A DNA stretch of 64,000 nt, from positions 1 to 64,000 of the forward strand of contig CAWGZY010000006.1 in assembly GCA_963827085.1 (NCBI GenBank), read 5' to 3'. Source of the stretch: JAGVPT01 sp963827085. Lineage in GTDB: Bacteria > Bacteroidota > Ignavibacteria > UBA10030 > UBA8401. The position numbers and the translations under genes were made by a program. This document shows positions 23,954 through 33,088 of this stretch, piece by piece. The notes beneath the pieces are model-generated. The model was not told where the DNA came from. It saw nothing but the letters and a program-made list of their open reading frames with translations, and made no database searches. Position 1 is the first letter of the stretch; each line of letters starts with the position of its first letter.

Positions 23954-24427
23954 TCAATTGAGTTTTGGATCTTCAGTCGATATAATGGCGCCGTTCGATT
24001 TCAGCGCTGAGTGGAGCGCGTGCCATGCCAGGCTTGCACATTTGATCCGCGCCGGGAATTCCGCTACGCCGGCAAGAGCTCCAAGACATCCAAGGTCGTC
24101 AAGATCGTCAACTTCTTTATGGATATCTCGCGTTACGACAGAATGAAATTTCTCGAAAAGCTTTTCTGCCTCTTCCTTCTTTGTCCCTTTCACCGCCGTT
24201 GTCATCATCGAAGCCGACGCTTTCGAAATTGCGCATCCCGAACCTTGGAAGCTTACATCCTTAATGACGTCTCCATCCATTTCGACAAACACGGTAAAGT
24301 GGTCGCCGCACAAAGGATTGTAACCTTCGGCATGATTCGTTGCATGTTTCAGTTCCCCGAAATTTCTCGGGCTTTTGTTGTGGTCGAGAATTAATTGCTG
24401 GTACAATTCATTGAGATCGCTGCTCAT
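23954..24427 (-). CDS. sufU: Fe-S scaffold / sulfur acceptor SufU
   Basis: 157 residues of the SufU/IscU type. Conserved ligands: Cys in NPLCGD (about 40), Cys in GSGCAIS (about 67) and Cys in RIKCASLAW (about 128); the SufU-type insertion between the second and third Cys is present (VKGTKKEEAEKLFEKF). In related systems SufU accepts sulfur from SufS via zinc. Its start overlaps the sufS stop by four bases, so the pair is co-translated. It is cytoplasmic. Confidence 0.95.
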   Translation of the reverse strand: MSSDLNELYQQLILDHNKSPRNFGELKHATNHAEGYNPLCGDHFTVFVEMDGDVIKDVSFQGSGCAISKASASMMTTAVKGTKKEEAEKLFEKFHSVVTRDIHKEVDDLDDLGCLGALAGVAEFPARIKCASLAWHALHSALKSNGAIISTEDPKLN

Positions 24428-25698
24428 GTTCCAAAAATCTCCTTAACTTTCAAAAGAGCGCCTGCAAGCGCATCAATTTCCTCCATTGTATTGTAGAACG
24501 CAAACGATGCCCGCGCCGTTGCAGGAATTCCAAATCGCTGCATCACCGGCTGTGTGCAATGATGTCCCGTCCGAATTGCGATCCCCTCCCGATCGACAAT
24601 CGTTCCGACATCGTGCGCGTGAACATTCCCCATAATAAAGGAGATAACGCTCGACTTCTTTTTCGCCGTTCCAATGATGCGCACGCCTTCAATTGCGGAA
24701 AGCTTCTCTGTTGCATAGATCAGCAGATCCTGTTCGTATGACGAGATCGCTTTCAGTCCGAGGTTGTGGACATAATCGATAGCAACACCAAGCGCAATGG
24801 TATCGGCGATGTTGGGTGTGCCCGCCTCAAATTTGTATGGAAGTGCATTGTAGGTGGTCTTCTCAAACGTTACTGAACTGATCATGTCGCCCCCGCCTTG
24901 ATACGGCGGCATTGATTCGAGCAAATGACCTTTTCCATACAAGACGCCGATCCCCGTCGGCCCGCACACCTTGTGTCCGGAGAAAGCGTAGAAATCGCAG
25001 TCGAGTTCCTGAACATCGACCGCAAGATGAGGAGTCGACTGGGCTCCGTCAACGAGCACCGGGATGCCGAATTCGTGTGCGCGTTTGATAATTTGTTTGA
25101 TCGGATTGATTGTCCCGAGTGAGTTCGAGAGATAGACAATAGAAACAAACTTCGTCTTTTTGTTCAACAGTTTCTCGTACTCGTCAATCAACAGCTCGCC
25201 GTCATCGTTCATCGGGATCACGCGAAGCACTGCACCGGTTTGCTCGCAAAGCAATTGCCACGGAACAATGTTCGAATGATGTTCCATCGCCGAGATGATG
25301 ACCTCGTCGCCCGCTTTAATGAACTTTCTTCCGTAACTCTGAGCAACAAGGTTAATTCCTTCAGTTGTGCCCCGGACAAAGATAATTTCGCGTGTTTCAG
25401 CGGCGTTCAAAAAAAGCTTCACCTTGCCGCGCGCCTTTTCGTACTCGTACGTGGCAAGTTCGCTCAAGGCGTGAACTCCGCGATGGATATTGGCATTCTG
25501 CGACGAATAATACTTTGTCAGAGCGTCGATGACGACCCTGGGTTTCTGGCTTGTCGCTGCATTGTCGAGATAGACAAGCGGTTTACCGTGAACTCTCTGT
25601 TGAAGGATCGGAAAATCCTCTCGCAGACGCGCGACATCAAATACAGTCTCGCCGTCGCGCCCGGATTCTTTCACTATGGTTTCCGTTGAAGTTTTCAT
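24424..25698 (-). CDS. sufS: Cysteine desulfurase SufS
   Basis: 424 residues, PLP-dependent, group II. The PLP lysine lies in FSGHKVCGPTGIG (about residue 240), the nucleophile Cys in RTGHHCTQPVM (about 378). The ASFAFYNTMEEIDAL end is typical. It delivers persulfide sulfur to SufU. It overlaps sufD by four bases and sufU by four, so it is translated in tight coupling. A second, IscS/NifS-type desulfurase is encoded upstream in the same operon (30140-31363). Confidence 0.96.
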   Translation of the reverse strand: MKTSTETIVKESGRDGETVFDVARLREDFPILQQRVHGKPLVYLDNAATSQKPRVVIDALTKYYSSQNANIHRGVHALSELATYEYEKARGKVKLFLNAAETREIIFVRGTTEGINLVAQSYGRKFIKAGDEVIISAMEHHSNIVPWQLLCEQTGAVLRVIPMNDDGELLIDEYEKLLNKKTKFVSIVYLSNSLGTINPIKQIIKRAHEFGIPVLVDGAQSTPHLAVDVQELDCDFYAFSGHKVCGPTGIGVLYGKGHLLESMPPYQGGGDMISSVTFEKTTYNALPYKFEAGTPNIADTIALGVAIDYVHNLGLKAISSYEQDLLIYATEKLSAIEGVRIIGTAKKKSSVISFIMGNVHAHDVGTIVDREGIAIRTGHHCTQPVMQRFGIPATARASFAFYNTMEEIDALAGALLKVKEIFGT

Positions 25699-27071
25699 AA
25701 TGATTTCGTTTCGGAGTGAACAATTTCCGGTAATGCTGTCTTTACGACTTTTTCCTGGAGGCGTTCAATGACAAGCGAATCGACATGCTTGCGAAGCGCT
25801 TCGTTGTTGATGTAGTTTGTTACTTCGCCTGCAAATCCGACTGTCAGCAGCGCCCGTGCCGCTTCCCCACTAATGCCTCTGCTTTTTACGTAAAAGAGGG
25901 ATGCTGCGTCCAATCCGCCGACTGTTGCGCCGTGCGTGCACTTCACATCGTCGGCGAAAATCTCAAGCTGAGGTTTTGTGTCGACGGTTGCAGTATCAGA
26001 AAGGAGCAAATTTCTATTTGTCTGTTTGGAATCTGTTTTTTGTGCTTCCTTTCTCACAAAAATCTTACCGTTGAACACAGAGCGTGATTTGCCGGTGATT
26101 ATTCCTTTGAAGATTTCGCGGCTTGAGCAATTCGGCTGCGTGTGGTCGATAAAAGTATGATGGTCGACCAGCTGATCGTTTGCGGGGAGATACAGGCCGT
26201 CGAGCATCGTCTCACATTGCTCGCCGTTGACGGCAATGTTGATATCGTTGCGGGCGATCGACGCACCGAGTGCGAGGCTGAACGCGGTGAACCGGCTTTG
26301 ACTCCCCTGCTCGATTTGCATCGTTCCTACATGAAATGCCTTCTCGCTTTCACGCTGAATTTTCACATAGTCAACCGCTGCTTCCTTTTCAACAAAAATT
26401 TCGGACACCGTATTGGTAAAATAGATGTCTTCCGACAACGATACGTAACTTTCAACGAAGGTCGCCGAAGCATTTTTGTCGGCGATAACAAGATTCCGCG
26501 GATACGCAACGGCATGATTGCTGCGATCTCCGACAGAAACATAAAGCAACTGAATTGGCGCCTCAGCCTTTGTTCTTTCAGGCATATAAACAAAAGCGCC
26601 GTCATGAATAAAAGCTGAATTCAACGCCGCAAAAGGATGACTCTGAAGGGGAAGGTGTTTGCCGAGATGCCGCCGGATGATATCACCATACTTCTCAAGC
26701 GAATCTGCCAATCCACCTGCAATAATTTCCTTTGGAAGAGCAGAGATATTGGAAAGGCCTTTGTTGAAATGGCCATTAATGAAAACCAAAACACTCTTCG
26801 AACATCCATCCACAATGTGCTTGTTGATCTCCTCCAACCGAACGCCCGGCAAGCTTGTACCAACCGTCCGCCGAAAATGAGTTCTCGTCAACGGAAGAAT
26901 ATTGGTGAACCGCCAATCTTCCTGTTTGACCGTTGGAAACCCTAGTTCAGAAAATTTTCCAATAGCTGCAAGACGCAACGTCTTCAGCCATGCAGGATCA
27001 TACGAGGCGCCGTTGTTTTCAAACGCCTGAAAGTCCGAAAGATATTTTTCTATTTCTTGGGATGATTGCAT
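25695..27071 (-). CDS. sufD: Fe-S assembly protein SufD
   Basis: 458 residues of the SufB/SufD family. The right-handed beta-helix core is recognisable from DGLYLPANDQLVDHHTFIDHTQPNCSS (about 285-311) and FNGKIFVRKEAQKTDSKQTNRNLLLSD (about 327-353), and the conserved Cys-His pair CTHGATVGGLD lies near 375. It forms the SufBC2D scaffold with SufB and SufC. It overlaps sufS by four bases and follows sufC by about 20 bp. The length is normal. Confidence 0.95.
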   Translation of the reverse strand: MQSSQEIEKYLSDFQAFENNGASYDPAWLKTLRLAAIGKFSELGFPTVKQEDWRFTNILPLTRTHFRRTVGTSLPGVRLEEINKHIVDGCSKSVLVFINGHFNKGLSNISALPKEIIAGGLADSLEKYGDIIRRHLGKHLPLQSHPFAALNSAFIHDGAFVYMPERTKAEAPIQLLYVSVGDRSNHAVAYPRNLVIADKNASATFVESYVSLSEDIYFTNTVSEIFVEKEAAVDYVKIQRESEKAFHVGTMQIEQGSQSRFTAFSLALGASIARNDINIAVNGEQCETMLDGLYLPANDQLVDHHTFIDHTQPNCSSREIFKGIITGKSRSVFNGKIFVRKEAQKTDSKQTNRNLLLSDTATVDTKPQLEIFADDVKCTHGATVGGLDAASLFYVKSRGISGEAARALLTVGFAGEVTNYINNEALRKHVDSLVIERLQEKVVKTALPEIVHSETKSL

Positions 27072-27092
27072 TTTTCTTGTGATTTTTGAAAA

Positions 27093-27854
27093 TCAGCCTG
27101 CTACAGATTCTGCTTCTTCCTTCACGTTGTCATAACCGTTTGCCTCGAGTTCGAGCGCAAGTTCTTTACCGCCAGATTTTACAATCCGGCCGTTGACCAG
27201 CACGTGGACGAAATCGGGAACAATATAATTCAACAAGCGCTGGTAGTGAGTGACTAAAATGACCGCATTGTCCGGTTTTTTGAGCCGATTGACGCCAGTG
27301 GCGACAATCTTCAACGCGTCGATGTCCAGTCCTGAATCCGTTTCATCGAGGATCGCGAGTTTCGGCTCTAGCACCGCCATCTGCAGAATTTCATTGCGCT
27401 TCTTTTCGCCGCCGGAAAATCCTTCATTCACGGGACGATTGATGAAACTTGGATCCATCTCGACGAGCTTCATTTTTTCTTTGAGGATTTTAAGAAACTG
27501 CATCGCATCGAACGGCTCAAGCCCTTTGTATTTTCTAATTTCGTTTACACCGGCTTTCAGGAAGTAACTGTTGCTCACTCCGGGTATCTCCACCGGATAT
27601 TGGAACGCGAGGAAAACTCCCTCCTGTGCGCGAACTTCCGGGTCCATCTCCAGAAGATTTTTTCCATCGTAAACAACCGTCCCTTCAGTTACTTCATACG
27701 AAGGATGGCCCGCAAGCACTTGGGCAAGCGTGCTTTTTCCCGAACCGTTCGGTCCCATCACGGCATGCACTTCGCCAGCGTTCACCGTCAGGTTGATGCC
27801 TTTCAAAATTTCTTTTCCCGCAACATTTGCGTGGAGATTTTTGATTTCTAACAT
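27093..27854 (-). CDS. sufC: Fe-S assembly ATPase SufC
   Basis: 253 residues, ABC-type ATPase of the SUF scaffold complex. Walker A is GPNGSGKS (35-42), the signature is FSGGEKKRNE (about 147), Walker B LAILDETDSGLD (about 170), with the switch His in ILVTHYQRL. No transmembrane region, cytoplasmic. The start has AAGGAAC upstream. It sits between sufB and sufD, the standard order. Confidence 0.97.
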   Translation of the reverse strand: MLEIKNLHANVAGKEILKGINLTVNAGEVHAVMGPNGSGKSTLAQVLAGHPSYEVTEGTVVYDGKNLLEMDPEVRAQEGVFLAFQYPVEIPGVSNSYFLKAGVNEIRKYKGLEPFDAMQFLKILKEKMKLVEMDPSFINRPVNEGFSGGEKKRNEILQMAVLEPKLAILDETDSGLDIDALKIVATGVNRLKKPDNAVILVTHYQRLLNYIVPDFVHVLVNGRIVKSGGKELALELEANGYDNVKEEAESVAG

Positions 27855-27935
27855 TAGTTTTTTGTTCCTTGAATTGAGTATAAGGTCTTAGTTATCAGCG
27901 GTTAGTTCTAATTGTTGATTGTTCATTATTGATTG

Positions 27936-29375
27936 TCAACCAACGCTTCCTTCGAGACTAATGCCAAGCAGTTTCTGCGCTTCAACAGCAAATTCCATCG
28001 GAAGGTTCTTAAAAACTTCTTTCGCAAATCCGTTGACGATCATCGAGATCGCGTTTTCGGTGTCGATGCCGCGCTGCTTGCAATAGAAAAGCTGATCCTC
28101 GCCGATCTTTGATGTCGATGCTTCATGCTCCACGCTCGAGGACGTGTTGCGCACCTCGATATACGGAAAAGTATTTGCACTGCACCTGTCTCCGATGAGC
28201 ATCGAATCGCACTGCGTGTAATTACGCGCGTTCGTTGCATTCGGCAGCACTTTCACCGATCCCCGGTACGTATTGCCGCCAAACCCTGCAGAAATGCCTT
28301 TCGAGATAATCGTGCTCTTCGTATTCTTGCCGATATGCGTCATCTTCGTCCCGGTATCCGCCACCTGTCGGTTGTTGACGACAGCAACAGAGTAGAATTC
28401 TCCGACCGAATTATCTCCCTGGAGGATCACGCTCGGATATTTCCAGGTGATCGCGGAGCCGGTCTCAACTTGCGTCCACGAAATTTTGGAATTCTTGCCG
28501 AGGCATTTTCCCCGCTTTGTGACAAAATTATAGATGCCCCCTTTTCCCTCTTTATCACCGGCATACCAATTCTGAACGGTCGAATATTTTATCTCAGCAT
28601 CGTCCAGAGCAACCAATTCGACAACCGCCGCATGGAGTTGGTTTGTGTCTCGAATAGGGGCCGTGCAGCCTTCAAGGTAGCTGACGCTCGCCCCTTCTTC
28701 TGCCACAATGAGCGTCCGCTCGAACTGACCGGTCTCCGCCGTGTTGATCCTGAAATAGGTCGAGAGCTCCATCGGGCAGCGGACGCCTTTCGGGATAAAG
28801 CAGAACGAGCCATCGCTGAATACCGCCGAGTTCAGCGTCGCGAAAAAATTGTCGGTGTACGGAACGACCGATCCCAAATATTTCTTTACAAGGTCGGGGT
28901 GATGCTGCACCGCTTCCGAGAAGGAACAAAAAATAATTCCAAGCTCGCCAAGTTTTTCCCTGAATGTCGTCGCAACAGAGACGCTGTCGAAGATGGCGTC
29001 AACCGCAACGCCGCTCATCCGCTTTTGTTCGGTTATAGAGATTCCAAGCTTTTCGTACGTTGCCAAAATTTCTTTGTCGACCTCGTCCAAGCTGTTCACT
29101 TGCGGCTTCTTCCTCGGGGCGGCGTAGTAGATAATATTCTGGTAGTCGATCGCCGGGTAAGAAAAATTTTGCCAATGCGGTTCATCCTTCAGCGTCAACC
29201 AATGGCGATATGCTTTTAAACGCCATTCGAGCATAAATTCCGGTTCATTTTTCTTTGATGAAATCAAGCGGATAATATCTTCGTTCAGACCCTTCGGAAT
29301 GGCATCGGTATCGATATCGGTGACGAAACCGTACTTGTATTCCTTGTTAACAAGGGTTTCCATTGATTCTTGCAT
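27936..29375 (-). CDS. sufB: Fe-S assembly scaffold SufB
   Basis: 479 residues. Core scaffold of the SufBC2D complex. Family landmarks: FCFIPKGVRCPMELSTYFRIN (about 195), the SYLEGCTAP loop (about 236) with its conserved Cys, WKYPSVILQGDNSVGEFYSVA (about 315), and the RNYTQCDSML Cys near 390. The start at 29375 has GGAG five bases upstream. It lies upstream of sufC after a gap of about 80 bp of AT-rich sequence. Confidence 0.97.
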   Translation of the reverse strand: MQESMETLVNKEYKYGFVTDIDTDAIPKGLNEDIIRLISSKKNEPEFMLEWRLKAYRHWLTLKDEPHWQNFSYPAIDYQNIIYYAAPRKKPQVNSLDEVDKEILATYEKLGISITEQKRMSGVAVDAIFDSVSVATTFREKLGELGIIFCSFSEAVQHHPDLVKKYLGSVVPYTDNFFATLNSAVFSDGSFCFIPKGVRCPMELSTYFRINTAETGQFERTLIVAEEGASVSYLEGCTAPIRDTNQLHAAVVELVALDDAEIKYSTVQNWYAGDKEGKGGIYNFVTKRGKCLGKNSKISWTQVETGSAITWKYPSVILQGDNSVGEFYSVAVVNNRQVADTGTKMTHIGKNTKSTIISKGISAGFGGNTYRGSVKVLPNATNARNYTQCDSMLIGDRCSANTFPYIEVRNTSSSVEHEASTSKIGEDQLFYCKQRGIDTENAISMIVNGFAKEVFKNLPMEFAVEAQKLLGISLEGSVG

Positions 29376-29409
29376 CAGAACTCCAGTCTAAAATTAATCC
29401 GTTTCCAAA

Positions 29410-29790
29410 TCATACACCGAACGAACTGCCGCAGCCGCAGGTTTTTGCCGCCTGCGGATTGTTGAACACGAAACCACGTCCGTTCAGTCCATCGGTGAAA
29501 TCCAAAACGGTTCCCGAAAGATAGAACATGCTTTTCTGATCCACGAAAACTTTGATGCCATGGAGGTCGAGCACGGTATCTTTCTCATTCGCCTTCTCGT
29601 CGAACGCGAGAACGTACGTCAGTCCCGAGCATCCGCCGCCTTTCACACCAAGCCGCAAGCCATGCGATTCCGGGATGTTATTCGACGATTTGATATTTCT
29701 CACTTCCGCCGCTGCTTTTTCCGTTAATTGGATTTCATCCGGAATTGTCGTCTGCGGCTGTGGTCCCTGCGCTGTAAGTACTTCAGACAT
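29410..29790 (-). CDS. sufA: A-type Fe-S carrier (SufA/ErpA/IscA family)
   Basis: 126 residues. The A-type fold is clear from LTEKAAAEVRNI at the N-terminus and the three conserved Cys: GGCSGLTY (about 53) and the C-terminal CGCGSSFGV (about 118-120). It carries Fe-S clusters from the scaffold to targets. The N-terminal 25 residues are an extension. Start ATG 29790 has AAGGAG upstream. It lies just before sufB. Confidence 0.95.
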   Translation of the reverse strand: MSEVLTAQGPQPQTTIPDEIQLTEKAAAEVRNIKSSNNIPESHGLRLGVKGGGCSGLTYVLAFDEKANEKDTVLDLHGIKVFVDQKSMFYLSGTVLDFTDGLNGRGFVFNNPQAAKTCGCGSSFGV

Positions 29791-29836
29791 GGTTACTACT
29801 CCTTGTTGATAGTAAATTCTTATTTCTTAATTTGAT

Positions 29837-30118
29837 CTACGATGCTTTCTTCGCCGTAAACTCGGGATACAACAGCACCCATCCCTGCTGGTTGACCTTC
29901 TTGAAAATATTTTGTTTTTCAAAATGCAGCGCTACCTCGCGGGCAACATGTTCCGCGTCGCCGTAGCCAATCTCCAGATTCCTATGTGCAAAAAAACTGA
30001 TAATGCCGTAATGCAAATCCCGGAAAAAGAAATTTGATAGATGATACAATGGAAATTTCGCCTTCAGAAAATGAAGGAACTCAACCTGGTTATTAATGAT
30101 TGTTGCTGATTTTTTCAT
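29837..30118 (-). CDS. Hypothetical protein in the SUF operon (93 aa)
   Basis: 93 residues, no signal peptide, aromatic and His-rich (KFPLYHLSNFFFRDLHYG; EVALHFEKQNIFKKV), with no cysteine and no recognised motif. It sits between the IscS-type desulfurase and sufA with short gaps, so it is part of the SUF transcript. A role in regulating or accepting from the desulfurase is an inference from position. Coding quality is good. Confidence 0.75.
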   Translation of the reverse strand: MKKSATIINNQVEFLHFLKAKFPLYHLSNFFFRDLHYGIISFFAHRNLEIGYGDAEHVAREVALHFEKQNIFKKVNQQGWVLLYPEFTAKKAS

Positions 30119-30139
30119 TACGAGAATTCTTTTCTATGC

Positions 30140-31363
30140 TTAGTGAGTTGATGCCGGTACTGTCTGAGATACCTTTTTCTTATCCATGTGGTACTGTGGC
30201 GAAGATCCGAGCAGCTGCAGTACCGCTTCCACGATTTTTTCCCCTGCATATTCGATTTCTTCTTCAGTGTTAAATCTTCCGAGCCCAATTCGAATCGTCG
30301 AACGAGCCAGTTCGTCGCCAAGTCCAATTGCCTTTAAGACCTGCGAGACTTTCGCACTGTCAAGATCTGCAGAAGAACATGCCGAGCCGGATGATATTGC
30401 AACATCGTTCTTCAATGCCATCATTAGGTCGTCCGCATGAACGTATGGAAACGTTATGTTCAAGTTGTTGTACAAACGATTTATCCGATGACCGTTGCGG
30501 CGCGCTCCTTCAACCGAGAGCAATTGCTCTTCTAACTTGTCTCGGAGCGCTGCGATGCGATGAGATTCCTCGGCACGCTGTTGGGCAGCAAGTTGAACGG
30601 CTTTTGCGAACCCGACGATCGCCGGCACGTTAAGCGTGCCCGAGCGCATTCCCATCTCATGCCCTCCCCCTTCCATCTGCTGGATGATTTTGACGCGCGG
30701 ATTCTTGCTCCGGACATACAACGCACCGATTCCTTTCGGACCGTACGTTTTGTGGGCGCTAAACGACATGCAATGGATATTTGACAATTCGACATCGATC
30801 GGAATCTTCCCGATGCATTGCGTGGCGTCGGTGTGCAGGAAGATTCCACGTTCAAGGCAGATGCTGCCGATTTCCGCGAGAGGCGCAATCGTTCCGATTT
30901 CATTATTAGCCATCATTACCGACACCAGGATAGTTTCCTCGGTCATTGCATCCCGAACATCCTGCGGGCGTACCATTCCAAACTCATCCACACCTAAAAC
31001 CGTAATCCGGAATCCGGATCGTTCCAGCACAGAACAAACGTCGAGAACTGACCTGTGTTCCGTTTTTGTTGTAATAAGATGTTTGCCTTTCCTGCAGTAG
31101 GCTTCGGCAATACCCTTGAGCGCTAGGTTGTTCGATTCCGTCGCCCCGCTCGTAAAAACAATTTCTTTTGCATCCGCGTTAATCTCTCGGGCAATTGTTC
31201 TTCGTGCGTTTTCCACCGCTTCTTCCGCAACCCAACCGAACCGATGCTGCCGGCTTGCAGCGTTGCCGTAATGCTCCGTAAAAAATGGAATCATCGCATC
31301 GACCACCCGCGGGTCGGTTTGCGTTGTTGCATGATTATCCATGTACACCGGGAGTTTCATCAT
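30140..31363 (-). CDS. Cysteine desulfurase (IscS/NifS type)
   Basis: 407 residues, PLP-dependent group I desulfurase. Signs are MKLPVYMDNHATTQ at the N-terminus, VFTSGATESNNLALKG, the PLP Lys in FSAHKTYGPKGIGALYV (about 205), and the catalytic Cys in SSGSACSSADLD (about 330). The start is the first of two ATGs, 31363, overlapping the Rrf2 stop; a GTG lies upstream. It supplies sulfur for Fe-S clusters and possibly tRNA thiolation. It duplicates the SufS function in the same operon, which is not the usual arrangement. Confidence 0.93.
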   Translation of the reverse strand: MMKLPVYMDNHATTQTDPRVVDAMIPFFTEHYGNAASRQHRFGWVAEEAVENARRTIAREINADAKEIVFTSGATESNNLALKGIAEAYCRKGKHLITTKTEHRSVLDVCSVLERSGFRITVLGVDEFGMVRPQDVRDAMTEETILVSVMMANNEIGTIAPLAEIGSICLERGIFLHTDATQCIGKIPIDVELSNIHCMSFSAHKTYGPKGIGALYVRSKNPRVKIIQQMEGGGHEMGMRSGTLNVPAIVGFAKAVQLAAQQRAEESHRIAALRDKLEEQLLSVEGARRNGHRINRLYNNLNITFPYVHADDLMMALKNDVAISSGSACSSADLDSAKVSQVLKAIGLGDELARSTIRIGLGRFNTEEEIEYAGEKIVEAVLQLLGSSPQYHMDKKKVSQTVPASTH

Positions 31364-31767
31364 CACACAATCTCTGAGAGCTTCATTGTCTGGAACACTT
31401 GATCAATGTTGAGCTGAATTTTTCCTAGAGGATTCTTTATCGTGCAATTATCGTAGATGGAACAACTGTCCGGACTTTCTGCGATACACTGGGTGAGCGC
31501 CGGAAGATGATCTTCTATTGCATTGATGATTGCGGAAATTGAAAGTTCGCTGGCGCCTTTCGCCAATGTATAGCCGCCGTAGACTCCCTGATGGGAGACA
31601 ATCAATCCTTTTTTTGCCAGTCGCTGCATCACTTTCGCTAACAATTCATACGGAATCTTATAGCGCTCTGCGATTTCTTTTGCTGTCGTAATCCTCCCCG
31701 ACTCCGCGGCTGCAATATGCCGTATCGCAATCAATCCGTATTCGACTCTTTTGGACAACTTCAGCAT
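31363..31767 (-). CDS. Rrf2-family regulator (IscR-like)
   Basis: 134 residues from ATG 31767. The winged-helix Rrf2 fold starts LKLSKRVEYGLIAIRHIA, has the HTH region ITTAKEIAERYKIPYELLAKV, and a dimerisation helix. Three Cys around residues 90-105 (TQCIAES, DSCSIY, DNCTIK) match the [2Fe-2S] binding site of IscR-type sensors. It is the first gene of the operon and overlaps the desulfurase gene, so it probably senses cluster status and autoregulates the SUF operon. A GTG at 31773 is a possible start. Confidence 0.92.
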   Translation of the reverse strand: MLKLSKRVEYGLIAIRHIAAAESGRITTAKEIAERYKIPYELLAKVMQRLAKKGLIVSHQGVYGGYTLAKGASELSISAIINAIEDHLPALTQCIAESPDSCSIYDNCTIKNPLGKIQLNIDQVFQTMKLSEIV

Positions 31768-31773
31768 CGACAC

Positions 31774-32102
31774 ATACCCGACTATTTATGTCTTATTTAC
31801 CTGCACGCCAATCCCTGATCCATCATCTGTAACAAACCTTATCATGGATTCGTTTCAACTCGCACAAAAACTGTATAAAAATAATCAAATGTCGCCCGAA
31901 AGTCAAGCTGAGGAACATCAAAGTCGCGGTATCAGTAACAGCCATATTGACTTGAGTTTCATTTTTGGGTAAGTTGAATCGGGATTTTTGTCAATTTCAC
32001 AAATCTCAGAGGGGAAAAAGCTTAATTATGGATAGAATACACATTCAAATGACTGGCATTACTTTTGCCTTAAAATATATGTATTTATAACTATCTTTAT
32101 GA
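31774..32102. other. Divergent intergenic region, SUF operon and hydroxyacyl-CoA dehydrogenase
   Basis: A 329-bp divergent region with promoters of two operons. AT-rich stretches occur near 32060-32090; no clear Rrf2 palindrome is apparent, and no RNA structure was recognised. A 42-codon plus-strand reading frame (ATG about 31842) has no ribosome-binding site and is not called. Confidence 0.5.
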
Positions 32103-33053
32103 ATGGACAACCTTCCAATGGCAACGAATATAAAAATAGAAGATATTCTCAACGATCTGAAGCTTGAAAAAAATGATCAGGACGGAATCAACGCCGTTGC
32201 AGTAATCGGACTTGGAGTGATGGGACAAGGCATCGCGCAAACGATTGCCGCGCATGGAATCGAAATTGTTGCAATCGAAAAAAATGAGAAGCAGCTCGAA
32301 ACGATGATCGGCATCCTGAAGGAGAGCATGGATAGAGAAATCCAGCGCTGGACGATGACGAAGAGCGAAAAGAACTCGACGCTCTCCCGTATTCACGGGT
32401 CGGTCGATTTTAAGAATGCCGCACAATGCAATATCATCATTGAGGCTGTGGATGAAAACTTTGAACTGAAGAGAAGGATTTTTTCGGAGCTGGATGAATT
32501 GTGCGACTCCGAGACCATCTTCGTCTCTAACACTTCTACACTCACACTCTCGAAACTCGCTGCCGCCACAAAACGTTCCGACAAGGTGATCGGGATGCAT
32601 TTTCTCAATCCCGTTCCGAAGGTGCCTCTCGTAGAATTGGTGCGAGGCCTCAAAACTTCGGACAAAACGTTCGAGACCGTGAAGAAGTTTGCAGAACGGA
32701 TCGGAAAGACCGTCGTCGAGGTATTCGAGTATCCCGGCTTCGTCACGACGCGGATCATTGTCCCGCTGTTGAACGAAGCAATGCATGCATTGATGGAAGG
32801 CGTTGCGACCGCCGATGGCATCGATACGGCGATGAAGCTTGGCTACAATTTTCAGTACGGGCCGCTTGAGTTAGCCGATATGATGGGATTGGATGAAGTT
32901 CTCGCGTGGATGGAATCACTTTTCCATGAATTGGGCGAAGCAAAGTACCGTCCATGCCCCCTCCTTCGCCGAATGGTGCGAGAGGGAAAGCTGGGAAGAA
33001 AAAGCGGCGAAGGATTTTTTAAGTATAACGACCAGGCGAAACGCACAACCTGA
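32103..33053 (+). CDS. 3-hydroxyacyl-CoA dehydrogenase (3-hydroxybutyryl-CoA type)
   Basis: 316 residues with an N-terminal NAD-binding Rossmann domain (VAVIGLGVMGQGIAQT, about 36-50) and a C-terminal helical domain with FEYPGFVTTRIIVPLLNEAMHALMEGVAT, the substrate/dimer region of this family. Catalytic His is in IGMHFLNPVPKVPLVELV (about 163). It converts 3-hydroxyacyl-CoA to 3-oxoacyl-CoA or the reverse. The first 30 residues are an extension; ATG at 32118 is an alternative start. It lies 35 bp upstream of acetate kinase on the same strand. Confidence 0.93.
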   Translation: MDNLPMATNIKIEDILNDLKLEKNDQDGINAVAVIGLGVMGQGIAQTIAAHGIEIVAIEKNEKQLETMIGILKESMDREIQRWTMTKSEKNSTLSRIHGSVDFKNAAQCNIIIEAVDENFELKRRIFSELDELCDSETIFVSNTSTLTLSKLAAATKRSDKVIGMHFLNPVPKVPLVELVRGLKTSDKTFETVKKFAERIGKTVVEVFEYPGFVTTRIIVPLLNEAMHALMEGVATADGIDTAMKLGYNFQYGPLELADMMGLDEVLAWMESLFHELGEAKYRPCPLLRRMVREGKLGRKSGEGFFKYNDQAKRTT

Positions 33054-33088
33054 TATTCCATCACCATTGAACCGACTCTCAAAGAACC

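Noticed and set aside
28125..29219. Long plus-strand open frame (364 codons) over sufB
   Set aside because: It is antisense to an intact sufB gene and reads as Arg/His-rich, non-family sequence, a typical shadow frame.
31842..31970. Short plus-strand ORF in the SUF divergent region
   Set aside because: 42 codons, no Shine-Dalgarno site, no family; likely chance.
32097..32786. Minus-strand open frame (229 codons) over the hydroxyacyl-CoA dehydrogenase
   Set aside because: The plus-strand protein carries an intact Rossmann motif; the antisense frame has no motif or ribosome-binding site.
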